Shown: one piece after another, positions 1-10,740 of the stretch
How positions within the stretch are numbered: position 1 is the stretch's first letter
Layout: each line of letters begins with the position of its first letter
DNA from: Cycas panzhihuaensis
Taxonomy: Eukaryota; Cycadophyta
Length of the DNA stretch: 64,000 nt
Direction: 5' to 3'
NCBI GenBank assembly: GCA_023213395.1
Contig: CM041465.1
Coordinates: 129,711,741 to 129,775,740, forward strand
Made by a program: the position numbers and the translations under genes
The notes under the pieces: generated by a model
Seen by the model: only the letters and a program-made list of their open reading frames with translations
What the model was told of the DNA's origin: nothing
Databases searched by the model: none

Positions 1-653
1 AAAGATTACAAAATTCAAGAATGGTGAATGGATTGCCTGACAATTCGTTTAATTCATTCATATGCAAAAGCTACCCGATGGGTAAACAACACAGGATTCC
101 TTTTGCAAAAAGCACATGGCGAGCACAAACTAAATTGGATTTAGTTCATACTGATCTTTGTGGTCCCCTTACACCAATTTCAACAAATGGTGCATGATAC
201 TTTCTAACCTTCATTGATGATTTCTCTAGAAAAATGCGAGTATATTTTTTGTTTAGCAAATCATAAGCATTTGATTACTAAACTCATATCTAATGTAAAT
301 TCACTTCTTGTGGCAAGTAATGATGCTAATGAAATGTGGCACTTGAAGTATGGACATATCTCACATGATAGGTTAGAAAGATTAAAAAATTCAAGAATGG
401 TGAATGGATTGCCTGACAATTCGTTTAATTCATTCATATGCAAAAGCTGCATGATGGGTAAACAACACAGGATTCCTTTTGCGAAAAGCACATGGCGAGC
501 ATAAACTAAATTGGATTTAGTTCATATTGATCTTTGTGGTCCCTTTACACCAATTTCAACAAATGGTGCACGATACTTTCTAACCTTCATTGATGATTTC
601 TCTAGAAAAATGCGAGTATATTTTTTGTTTAGCAAATCATAAGCATTTGATTA
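1..653 (+). repeat. 376-bp tandem duplication inside Cop1 pol
   Basis: Bases 1-277 are repeated at 377-653 with few differences, a constant offset of 376. The unit covers the end of GAG-pre-integrase and the start of integrase. Bases 278-376 hold the upstream half of GAG-pre-integrase of the second copy. The first copy is cut by the window edge, so the array could be longer. Confidence 0.9.
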
Positions 654-2994
654 TTTTAAAGAATTTAAAGTAGAAGTGGAATTGGAAAGCAGTTGGAAAA
701 TCGAGTGTGTTCGTTCTGATGGAGGAAGAGAATATGTATCCAAAGATTTCCTTCAGGTTTGTAAACTACATGGAATCCACAGACAAGTCACAACTCCTTA
801 TAGACCACAGTCAAATGGTGTAGTGGAGAGAATGAACAAAACGATTCTAGAAGTGGCCAGGTGTTTGTTGAATGACAGGGAAATCACAAAAAGATACTGG
901 GCAAAAGTTGTCAATACAACTGTGTATTTGATTAACAGGAGTCCAACTCAAGCATTGGACAAGGTGACACCTGAAGAAGCATGGACTGGACATAAACCAT
1001 GTGTAAGTCATCTTAGAGTTGTAAACCGTATGTACATATTCTTGACAAAAAAGGAACCAAATTAGACAACAAAAGCATAGAGTGTATAATGGTTGGATAC
1101 AGTAATTGTTGAAAAGCATACTGGTGTCTTGATCCAAAAACAAACAAACCATATGTTAGTAGAGACGTAGTATTTGATGAAAGGATAATACACACCAAGA
1201 CTGAATATCAAGAAATGAACGTAGATAATAAAAAGTTGGATATAGTTCAACTAGATGAATCAATAATTACTTCAGAAGATGTTGAAGCTAGAAGTGAAAC
1301 TTCATATCAAAGACACCTGAAATCAGTCAGGCAAGTGATCTCGATATTACTCAAGAAAACGAAGAGTAGAGACTAGAGCAAGAACAAAACTCTGAAAGGG
1401 TATCTTAAAACTCTTGAAGAAACAAAAGGAGAAGTGTTTGAGCACATGACAAGGTCTCAGAAACCACAGGCACTAGTTTGTTTTGTTGAACCAAACACGT
1501 TTGAAGAAGCAAGCAAATTCCAAACGTGGAGAACAACAATGGATGTAGAAATGGAAGCCATTTACAAGAATGAGACTTGGGACTTAGTAGAACCTCCTAA
1601 GGATAAACCCATTGTAAACTACAGATGGGTATATAGAGTAAAAGAAAAACCAAATGGAGAAATTGAGAAGTACAAAGCAAGGTTGGTGGCAAAAGGTTAC
1701 ACACAAATTGCTGGAATCAACTATGAAGAAATGTTCTCACTAGTGGCAAAATTAAACACCGTGAGAACAATAATTGTAGTAGCTACTCAGAAAGGATGGA
1801 AAATGTATCAGATGGATGTAAAAGGTTCCCTTCTAAATGGAGATTTTCAAGAAGAAGTCTATATGCACCAACTTGAAGGATACACAAAATCCGGGCAAGA
1901 AAACTTGGTCTACAAACTAAAAATGGCGTTGTATGGACTCAAGCAGGCACCAAGAGCTTGGTACACTAAATTGGACAGATATCTTATCCAAAACGACTTT
2001 CACAGGTGTGAGTCAATTCATAGTGTGTATGTAAAATTCAATCAAGGACTGGTCTCCATTATAGTAGTGCACGTATATGATATGGTGATCATAGGAAATG
2101 ATGTAGATTCAATTGCACTCACCAAAAAGTAGTTTGAAAAAGTTTTCGAAATGATAGACCTTGGAATGTTGCATTATTATTTGGGAATAGAGATTGGACA
2201 AAACAACAACTGTGTTATCTTGTCTCAATCTAAATGCATCAAAAATGTGTTGAAAAGATTCAATATGGAAAATTGCAACAGTGTTGCCACACCCATGGAG
2301 ACAGGCTGTGTGCTAATGTTGAACATAAAGCACAATCTATTAATGCAACTACATACAAACGACTGATTGGAAGCTTGATCTATCTTATGGCTACTAGACC
2401 AAACATTTGTTATGCAGTTGGTGTGGTCTCTAGGTTCATGGAAAATCCAAAGATACCTCATTGGAATGGTGCAAAGAGAATTCCACGGTATTTGAAAAGA
2501 ACAACAAATCTTGGATTAGAATATGTAAAAGACAACAATATGTAGTTAACTGGGTTCTGTGATTATGATCGGGCAGGAGATAGAATGGACGAAAAATCAA
2601 CATCAGGATACTATTTCTTTCTAGGAATAGCCTTAATTTCCTGGAGCAACAAAAAGGAACATATAGTGGTCTTATCCTCAATAGAAGCATAGTACAAATC
2701 AGTAGTAAATTTAGCATGTGAAGGAGTATAGATCAGACAACTCCTAAAAGATCTTGGACAAGAACAAACAACACCTACTTAGTTGTTCTGTCACAATTAG
2801 AGCACAATCAAGATGACAAAGAATCCAATATTGCATGCAAGGACCAAACATATAGAAGTACATCATCATTTCATCAGAGAAAAAGTTCAAAACAAAGAGA
2901 TTGAACTTCTGCATTGTACTTCAGAAAACCAAACTATTAATATTTTTACAAAACCCTTAACTAGAGACAAATTTACTTCATTTAGAAATAGATG
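1..2994 (+). pseudogene. Cop1 pol pseudogene (integrase, RT, RNase H)
   Basis: A GAG-pre-integrase motif (MWHLKYGH, about 334-357) with a downstream CKSCMMGKQHR block is followed by the integrase core at 676-1065, with SDGGREY and the QSNGVVERMNKT block that carries the catalytic Glu. RT follows at 1434-2545 (NGDFQEEVYM, YGLKQAPRAWY) and RNase H at about 2560-2994 (ARTKHIEVHHHFIREK, FTKPL). The RT catalytic box reads HVYDM where the family has YVDDM, so the Tyr and the first Asp are both lost. In-frame stops occur near 2130, 2543 and 2690, and the reading frame shifts several times. The element cannot encode a working polymerase. The identification as copia pol is secure, and the exact frame joins are not. 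Confidence 0.9.
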
Positions 2995-3026
2995 AGGAAT
3001 AAAATAGATATAACATTAAGAGAGGA

Positions 3027-3242
3027 TATTAGAATTAATGTTTATTTTGGACACTTCTAGCATACGTTGTAAAGGTAAAGTATATTTAAAACACTTTTGT
3101 GAGGGTCATGTATAATTCTCCCTTTTTCTCTCTGAGTGATAAGTGGCAAAATCACATTGAGTGGTTGCCATTTGTCCCATATAAGCTGTAGTGTATTTAT
3201 AGACTCATTCTCATTAATGAAGCATTGAGAGTTCTTCCTACA
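3027..3242 (+). repeat. 3' LTR of Cop1
   Basis: The LTR follows the polypurine tract AAGAGAGGA and begins TATTAGAATT, where the related element B has TGTTAGAATT, so the terminal G has mutated to A. It ends CTACA at 3242, about 216 bp. It shares the block around GTGGTTGCCATTTGT with the LTR of element H at 62893-63093. The partner 5' LTR is outside the window. Confidence 0.75.
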
Positions 3243-3768
3243 GCTTTACCTTGAGTCTCTTCCTTGATTTTGATTCTCTTCCTTGATTTTGATTTGTGAC
3301 TCTTCTGTCATATGTGCCTGCTTCGTGTCTTCTGCGTAGTTGTGTTGTTCCCTCTAGATTGGTTCTTGTTCTAACTCCTACAAAATCTCTGGGCTTTCCT
3401 CATTAATAGTTTCTTCTTGTCCCACTTCTTCTTTTGCTTTTGTCACTTCGACTGACTGCTTTGATACCTTGGTGTCCTCACCTTATTAGTGGGTCAGTGG
3501 GTATTGAGGTGTTCTCTCAGCTTGCATTTTATATTGCTTCTGCCTCTCGAATGCTGCGATAGTAGCATATGAAAACTGGTACCACAGAGCACGTTCTTTA
3601 GCCCAATTAATAAACTAATCATGAGCTTGTCTGTCCAATATCATTTTTAAGAGTTGTCCATGCTCTTCCATTTTTGTATCAAACATGAATTCATGAATGA
3701 CTTCGATGTTTTCTATCCATTTTTTTCATCTCATCATAATCCTCAAAATTAAAAAACTCTATCTCCAT
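3243..3768 (-). pseudogene. NA-family gag-like protein remnant
   Basis: The ATG at 3768 opens a frame beginning MEIEFFNFEDYDEMKK. It continues, after a shift in an A run, with WIENIEVIHEFMFDTKMEE and further acidic, glutamine-rich sequence. The homologous reading in NA2 (57427-57233) is KEYNDMKKWLENIKIIHEF. Two independent copies keep the same protein-like pattern, so this was once coding. I do not recognise the family. Its position just after a leader and 5' LTR suggests a gag-like role, which is inference. Internal stops such as HD*FIN and one shift break it. Confidence 0.5.
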
Positions 3769-5015
3769 TTTTCTTTACTCAATGGAGGTTGCACTTTGAT
3801 GCTTAAAATCTAATTTTTTGCTGATCAAAACTATCACATATGACCACTCATAATGATCGTCTCTGAACTAGGAATCTAATAGCTCATACGGCACTGTGAT
3901 CTGACACCTATAGCTTGAGATATGGATGAAAATATCCAAGTACCCCATTTTGTAATTAGAATGAAAAAAAAAAAAAAAGTTTGGACCCCTTTTTCTTAAC
4001 CTCTTGGTCACTTGTGATATTCCATGTGATCACCCATTTTCTAGCAAGGCGTTGATAACTAGACGCTAATAATTTTGAAGAAATAGTTTAATTTTAATAC
4101 CACATAGAGTTAATATATATTATAGCCTAAGTTGAAAATCTGCGCCTATTAGTCTCACTTCATCATCGTCAAACTCTACAACTAATCGCACTATCACCCT
4201 TCATCGAAATCAGAATCTCTAGTTATCAAACTAGATTTGCCTTCTCCTTGTTGCTCGATTATGGTGGAAATTCACTTGCAGTCTACATTTAGATGCGCCC
4301 TCCCAATACGGAGACCAAACAAACTCACCTGCTCTGTGGTAGTATGGTGCTCAAGCTCCATTGATCTCTTCCCTTAATTTTCGACTGCTATATTACCGTT
4401 CTTGATGGTCTCCTATCATGCTCTGCTCGAGGCCCAATGCTGCAATTTGTTTCTCTAACTTGAGTTGTGATGATTTGCGCAAGGGCCAGGCTTGCTTATT
4501 ACTCCTTGAACTTCTATATATTACTATGATCTTTAGATGCAAATAACTTCCATAACAGATGGGGTGGCATTGACTACACCTAGTTTTCCTTTTTTTCTTT
4601 TTTCGCCTACTTATGCGTATGGATTTTGTAGGTATGGGGCATCACTACCATGTATTCACAGAGGTCTCAAGTTCGCTCACTCCCCGCCCTTGTCGCTCAA
4701 TGCATGTAAAAGGTTCAATGACTGTCCTTGCCTCCATGTTTTCCACGTTGCTTTGTCGAGGCTCCTTCCTCCTGAAGAATTTAAGGGCCTTGCTCTTCTG
4801 CATGCCCACTCACATGACTCTCACCCCCGGACAACAGCCTGCCAATGCCTTCTTCTTGAATCTCTTGGTCTGCAGAGAAGCGCCGATGAAATTATTATGT
4901 AAAAAGGTAGGAGCGTCGATGTAGACAAGGGTCAAAATGGGTACTTCTCTGGTTCTCAGGCTCTGATTCTCTGTTTCAACCCCAAATTCTCTTTTCATGT
5001 GGCTCTGATACTAGT
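3769..5015 (-). other. NA1 leader with primer-binding site
   Basis: This is about 1.25 kb between the gag-like start and the LTR. The minus-strand sequence next to the LTR reads ACTAGTATCAGAGCC, a decayed form of the TGGTATCAGAGC primer site used by the copia elements here. Short open frames at 4537-4998 on both strands show no recognisable domain. I see no gene in this stretch. Confidence 0.5.
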
Positions 5016-5503
5016 TGTAGTGGGCCCTTTGTATGAATAGCAAACATAAAATAGATTTCTAGCAGACAACGACAATATTCATAGAAGTTCACAATAGATA
5101 TCATATATTTACAATAGTATATCCTTATAAAATGTCATTCAATAGTCATATGTAGTATAACATCCAAGCATTGATAAATAACAACAGCAAATGATTATAA
5201 ATTAATAATAGAACTTGGTATAAAATTCAATAGCAGCAACCCTCTTCGAGGTGGGCGCAATCGTCCAACAGGCATGAGGCCATTATCTAGATGAATAATA
5301 GATTCTCCAAGACCGTTTCACAAATGAATAAGGCATCTCTATTTATAACTTCAAAAAATGAACTTTTACATATTCCTCCAAAAAACTGACTTCAGAATGA
5401 AATATAATAATTAATTCTTCCTTTATTCTTCTTAAAAACTAACTTTATAATAATAAATTCTTCCATAAAAACTGTCTTCTTCTTTTATTTTGGGAACGCT
5501 ACA
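5016..5503 (-). repeat. 5' LTR of NA1
   Basis: On the minus strand it begins TGTAGCGTTCCC and ends GGGCCCACTACA, with TG...CA ends and a length of 488 bp. It is related to the LTRs at 6336-6733 (+ strand) and 55388-55966 (minus strand), sharing the AAGTTAGTTTTTAAGA-like, TTATAAATAGAG-like and ATGGCCTCATGCC-like blocks. Confidence 0.75.
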
Positions 5504-6733
5504 AAATCTTGATTCCACTTCATCCATTTCCTAGTTTAATACTTCCTCAACCTTCTAATAAACCCCTGTTACCCTTATCCTATTTTCTCAAGTTGCCTTG
5601 CAACCAACATTCTCTTCCATTATTTTCTCATCCTTATAATATTACATCCATTCTAAGACCCGTATTAATACCTCCGTTCCATAAAGAATGCTTATCACTA
5701 ATCCCACATTCATCTTATTTCCCTAAGATCTCTAGTTGTCCCACCAACCCCTTAATTATAATAACCCCTAGTCGAATCAAATTCTAGGTCTTATATTCCT
5801 CTCACTATATTGCTCTTTTGTTCCTATTACCCACATATCCAAAATTCTTGATGATCACTTCATCCACCTCTACATCACCCATTCTTTCTGGCATTATGTT
5901 TCATAATTGTAGACAATCCCCATTATACGATCCTCATTACTATTTTTTTGCTAACCTCCCAAAAACAATGTATTACTTCCCACAAAGCCTCCTTAGTGTT
6001 TTCAACACCCCACATCCCTTGAGTGAGATCTTTTGAGGACAAAATTTGCAAGCACAAAATAGGATTTTGGCTAGATGCCATTAGCATCACATAGGTCCCA
6101 AGATCATCTCTGTGAAAAATGGGATACAAAATTCACCATGTCCCAGATATGAGCATCTACAGGTTCATGTTACATATCAATTGTCTCCAAGGTAAGGCAT
6201 AAGAATGGAACAAATCTTTATGACATATAAGATTTAGTAGCCGACATATTGAAAAATGAGTCAAAGCTGGCTCTAGGTAACCCCATGTGCAACAATTTAT
6301 ACTTCAAGGGTGAAGTATTTTAAGGGGAGGGGAGTTGTTGCATCCCTAATTATGTGAAGTTAGTTTCTTAAGAGAATAAGGAGATGTTATTAGTGTGAAG
6401 TCAATTTTTGGGAGAGAGAATAAGAAGTCATTTTTTTAGTGAGAGATTAAATAGACCCCAACCTATTGCTATAAATAAGGGAATACTATTGATTTGTGGA
6501 TCATCTTGAAGAATTTGTATCTTATCTAGAAGGATGGCCTAGGGCCATTAGGGCATTGTTGTGCCACTGGGAGGAAAACCTTGCCTTAAATAGGGCAATT
6601 ATTCTGAGCTTTCATTTGATATTATTCTTATTTGCTATTGAAATTTTGATATTATTTATGTGAGAGCTATTTTCTAAGGATATTTATGATGTAATTGTTG
6701 TATTTTTTGTTATATAATTTGTGGGCATGCCAT
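5504..6733 (+). mobile_element. NA-family element NA1b, 3' part
   Basis: This stretch has an AC-rich, T-rich internal region (5504-6320), a polypurine tract TAAGGGGAGGGGAG at 6321-6334 and a + strand LTR. The internal region matches the reverse complement of about 56000-56600 in NA2, for example CTTATCACTAATCCCAC and CAGGTCCCAAGATC-like blocks, so both are the 3' end of one family. It lies head to head with NA1 at 5503/5504 and cuts G1 near 6733. Open frames at 5509-5787 and 5818-6036 fall in this low-complexity DNA and are not supported as genes. Confidence 0.6.
6336..6733 (+). repeat. 3' LTR of NA1b (3' end uncertain)
   Basis: It begins TGTTGCATCCCTAATTATG directly after the polypurine tract and contains CTATAAATAAGGG, a TATA-like box near 6470. 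The end is not clear. Recognisable gypsy RT of G1 starts by 6738, so the LTR is probably truncated there. Confidence 0.6.
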
Positions 6734-6734
6734 A

Positions 6735-7373
6735 TGTTAAATGCTTCCATGTTTTGCTGTAAATCAATATATCATCAAAGCAAACCGGGATAAATCTTTT
6801 AGTGAAAGGCTTAAGAACTGTATTCATCATACTTTGGATAGCTATAGGTGCATCAATTAGTCCAAATGGCATTACTCAAAATTTGAATAGACCTTCATGA
6901 GTGTGGAAGGCTATTTTGTACACATCTTCCTCTTTAATTTGAATCTGATAATACCTAGTGCGAAGGTCAATTTTTGAAAAGACATTGGCCCCGTGTAATT
7001 CATCTAGCAAGTCATCAATTCATGGAATTGCATATCAGTTCTTAATTGTTAATTTATTCAAGGTGTAGTAATCAACATATATTCGATAGGATCCATCCTA
7101 CTTCTTAACCAAGATCACTAGGAACGTGAATAGATTAGATCTAGGTATGATAGCTCCTTGCTACAACAGCTCCTTGGTAATTTTCTCTATCTCCTCCTTA
7201 AAGTGATATAGATGTTTGTACAAATGAATATTCACAGGTGCATATCCCAATTCCAACTATATTATGTGCTTAGTTTTTGTGGTTGGTGGTAATCCTTTCT
7301 AAATGTCTTGAAAGACCTTGGCATAATCGTCTATAATAACTTGTACTTCAAATGGAATATCTTGGACAAAGGT
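6735..7373 (-). pseudogene. G1 reverse transcriptase fragment
   Basis: The minus strand encodes a gypsy [52 protein letters not shown] and [12 protein letters not shown]. It is preceded by LVQDIPFEVQVIIDDYAKVF, the pre-RT linker also found in G3 at about 59750. The catalytic FDDI box is present. Stops interrupt the frame near 7290, 7230 and 7110. Homology ends after KTW near 6738. It connects with the protease part at 35962, across element A. Confidence 0.85.
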
Positions 7374-7929
7374 TGTTGAGTTGAGCATTCAACTCTGATA
7401 TGAAATGTTGAAGGTGGTATGTGCTCCAATACCACAATGACAACCTAGGATCTCTTGGAGAGAAAGTATGCTAGGAGATTAAGATGATTAGCATCACATC
7501 AATAGCACTAAATGGACAATCAAGTAAGAAAGCATAAACTCAAGCATATGAAGATAATAGAAATGGAGTAGGAATTGTTCCTATCTCCAAATAACAAGAT
7601 TAGCTTGTATTCAAATGAGCAACATAACAATACAATAGCTCACACCCCTTATCATCTACGTGAGCAATGGTCTCATTATATAGAGAAGGAGGAGGAACCT
7701 TAAGGGGCTGCATGTTTGATAAGTGTCAAATATGCATGCACGACTTGTGTGCACTCACATGTGCAAAAGTGCACGTGGGGTACATTGACCCTCAAGTTAC
7801 AACATTGCACTCACTAGAAAGAATGTGGGTGTGTACTTTATCACATTAGGTGGTAAAGCACCATTACATAATGTACATAAAGTTACAATATAACGCACAA
7901 TGATTACATTTAAACATAAAGCTCTAACA
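7374..7929 (-). repeat. 3' LTR of element A
   Basis: It has TG...CA ends (plus strand TGTTGAGTTGAGC...CTCTAACA) and is 556 bp long. A polypurine tract complement, CCCCCCCTTAAT, follows at 7930-7941, so on the minus strand this is the 3' LTR. It carries a decayed copy of the U3 palindrome (about 7710-7736) and a TATA-like TTATATAG near 7677. Confidence 0.85.
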
Positions 7930-7941
7930 CCCCCCCTTAAT

Positions 7942-10169
7942 GTTTACAATGTTAAATTTTATTCCAATGTATTGCACTAACAAGGAGGTTGCTCTAAACG
8001 TACCTCCACTATAGGGTTGCTGTTTAGAAAGGCATTCTTCATGTCCATCTGATGGATTGGCCATTTCCATTGAGCAACTCAGCCCAATATTAGTTTGATA
8101 GTGTTCATATTTGTCATAGGTGCAAAGGTTTCTCCATAGTCAATGCCTTCTTTCTATTTGAATTCTTTGGTCGCTAGTCAAGCTTTGTGACACTCGATAG
8201 AACCGTCAGATCATAATTTGGTTTTGTGTCTCCTTTTGCAGTTGATTCCCTGTTTTCTATTAGGCAATTTAACCAAATCCGAAGTTCCATTCTTTGCAAT
8301 AGAATGGAGTTCCTTATTCATGGCAACTTTCTATTGTCATTTTTACAAGCCTCCTCAAAAGTAGAAGACTCATCAACATAAACTATTTCAATCGTAAGTG
8401 CATAATTGACTGATTGTTGCCTCATTTTAGATGGATATTTTCTTTCAAGTATTTGTGCATTCTGTACTATCTAAGTATACCATTTGGGTAATTTCTTCGT
8501 GGCTGTAACTATGACATCAACATCTTGGGCCTATAATGGTTGAACAACCTCATAAGGACTACTAGGGTCAAGTGGAGTTGTTGATGTATATGGTGCTGAA
8601 TAAGACGAAGAAGTAATAGGAGTAGAAAATGAACATGGTATCAAAAGATTTTGAGGGAAGGAAGTCCTAAACAATCTGTTTGCCTTTGTCAAGACGTAGA
8701 TGGATGGATGTTTGCTTCATCTCCTCATTATCCTTAGCAAATATTACATCTTTTGAAATATGCATTTTTTCAGTAATGGGATCATACACTCTATATGCTT
8801 TGTTGCTAGTAGAATAACCAATGAAAATGCATTTTAGGCTTTTATCATCTAATTTCTTCCTTTGTTGTTAGGGAATGTGCATATATGCAGTGCACCCAAA
8901 GGTACACAAATGGCTAACGGTTGGCTTTTTGCCAAACCAGGCCTCCTCTGGTGTCATGTTAGTCATTGTTGTAGTAGGGCTCCTATTGGAGACATAAGCT
9001 ACTGTATAAAATGTTTTTGCCCAATAAGAAAGTGGAAGACCCTTTGCATGCATCATGGCTTTGGCTTTGTTTGCTAAAGTTCTATTCATTCTCTTAGCTA
9101 CTCCATTTTGCTAAGGTGTATATGGAGTAATGAGTTGTCTCTTGATCCCATGGTCTTTGCAAAACTGGTTAAATTCCCTTGAAGTAAACTTCTCTCCATT
9201 ATTAGATCGCAATATTTTGATGAAATAAACCCAAACTTTGTGTGAAAAGTCATCAATGAAGGTGATATAATATAGTTTTCTTCCAAGAGATGGTGTAGAC
9301 ATAGGTTCACATAAATTTGTATGTGTTAGTTGCAATGGTTGAGATGCATGTCATGCTTTGTCTTTAGGAAAAGGCTCACGATGTTGTTTCACCATTACAC
9401 AAGCTTCACAAAAGCACGTAGATGCTGAAATCTTTGGAAGCCTGAACACTTTGTTTTTATGAAACATCATTTTGATGTTTTCTAGGTTCAAGTGACCTAA
9501 CATGTTGTGCCAAAGTTGTTCTTTAGTTAGTGACTGAGAAACATATGCTGCTAAAGTATCATGTGTTATATTTGAAGCATCCAATTTGTAAAGCCCATGG
9601 TCTTCATGACCAATGGCAACCACTTGATTATTCTCGTCACTGATGGTACATTTCCCATCTTTAAATAAAACATTCATTTGTTGTCTATCTAATTGGCTAA
9701 CAGATAATAGGCTCTTGTGCATTGATGGCACCAAATAAGCATCACCTGTGGAAAATGTAGAAGTAGGATGCTCTGGTGAGTGGAAGGAGGCAATTTTGTC
9801 CACTTTAGATATTTGTATAGTCTCATTATTGTCAAAGGTGATTGTTTTCCCTTTGCCTTCTTTAACATCATAGAGCAAATCCTCGTCTCCAGTCATATGA
9901 CAGGATGCTCCTAAATCAACAATCCATGTGTTATCACTATTTGTGTTGTGATAGGCACAAAACAATTTATCATCGTTATTGGCAAATTGATTGGTGTGCA
10001 TTGATTGCCACCTCTAAATCCCCCCCTCTTCCTCTATGACCTCTTCGAAATCCACCTCGATTTGGTCTATGAGGGGGCTACTACTGCTGTTGTTGTGGTT
10101 AGTGTTACTGCTGTTGAGGCTGGTTTGATTGCTGTTGCATGTGAAACTCGTGTTTCTGACACTCTGGTT
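7942..10169 (-). pseudogene. Element A gag tail to RT start, pseudogene
   Basis: Minus-strand order: a Gln/Asn-rich gag tail (10169-10010), protease (WIVDLGASCHMTG, where the catalytic DSG reads DLG), GAG-pre-integrase (LWHNMLGHLN, CFCEACVMVKQHR), integrase (DDFSHKVWVYF, NNGEKFTS, MNRTLANKAKAMMHAKGLP, TPEEAWFGKKP) and the RT start ending at MDMKNAFLNSN..LEQPP near 7985. After that the sequence runs straight to the polypurine tract, so the RT palm with YVDD and the whole RNase H are deleted. Stops and shifts occur at about 9340, 9100 and 8860. It is clearly a dead copia pol. Confidence 0.9.
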
Positions 10170-10174
10170 GAATG

Positions 10175-10727
10175 TGTGAAAAGAGGCTAGATGGCTTCAA
10201 CAGTCCCTAGATCTAGAAACTAGCATCACTCTAGTTCTAGTTGCAGAAATATAAACAAGTATAATAAACTCAAGGCAAAGAGAAAGCAAAGAGACAAAAC
10301 ATGAATGAAGGAGCAAGAGAAAATGATACCCAATATGTGGAGTTGGAATTGGTCCAACCTTCCAAGAAGAAACAGTTTGATTAGCAAACTGATAGCATAA
10401 CAATACAGCTCCAACTCTTGTGTGAGACAACGAGGAGAGGTCTCATTATATAGAGTGAAATGAGAGACCTAAGGCCTTGGATATTTGACAAGTGTCAAAC
10501 ATCCAAGATACATGCCTTGCATGTTGGACATGTGTCCTTTTGGGCTGTCATGTGAGCAAAAGTGCATGAGGGTCCATTTGACCCTTTAGTGACAACGTTG
10601 TGTCACTAGAAAGAATGTGGGTGCACTTTATCACTTAAGTGATAAGTCACCCCTAAAGTAAAAAGTGCATATATTACATGAAAAATAAAAGTACATTAAC
10701 TTAACATTTAAACATAAGGTTTTAACA
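10175..10727 (-). repeat. 3' LTR of element C
   Basis: It has TG...CA ends and is 553 bp, with a TATA-like TTATATAG complement at 10446-10453 and the U3 palindrome at 10476-10507 with one mismatch. It carries the block that reads GAGCTGTATTG on the minus strand. The same variant is in the 3' LTR of element E. Confidence 0.9.
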
Positions 10728-10740
10728 CCCCCCCTTACTG

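Larger units (their letters stand above)
1..3242 (+). mobile_element. Ty1/copia LTR retrotransposon Cop1, 5' end beyond window
   Basis: The order of domains is GAG-pre-integrase, integrase, reverse transcriptase, RNase H, polypurine tract (3018-3026) and 3' LTR, which is the copia order. The 5' LTR and gag lie outside the window. The coding part is broken by stops and shifts. Its LTR and integrase resemble elements B and H, so the three probably form one lineage. The right boundary is set by the CA at 3241-3242, after which sequence of the NA family begins. Confidence 0.9.
3243..5503 (-). mobile_element. Non-autonomous LTR element NA1, 5' part
   Basis: Read on the minus strand it has a 5' LTR (5503 to 5016), a degenerate primer-binding site (about 5002-5014), a leader of about 1.2 kb and a gag-like ORF remnant (3768 to 3243). 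It stops at the Cop1 LTR. The rest may lie left of the window on the far side of Cop1. The gag-like part matches 56855-57376 in element NA2. No polymerase sequence is visible. Confidence 0.65.

Noticed and set aside
5509-6129. Open frames of 60-92 codons
   Set aside because: They fall in the AC/T-rich 3' region of the NA family. The homologous region in NA2 does not keep these frames.
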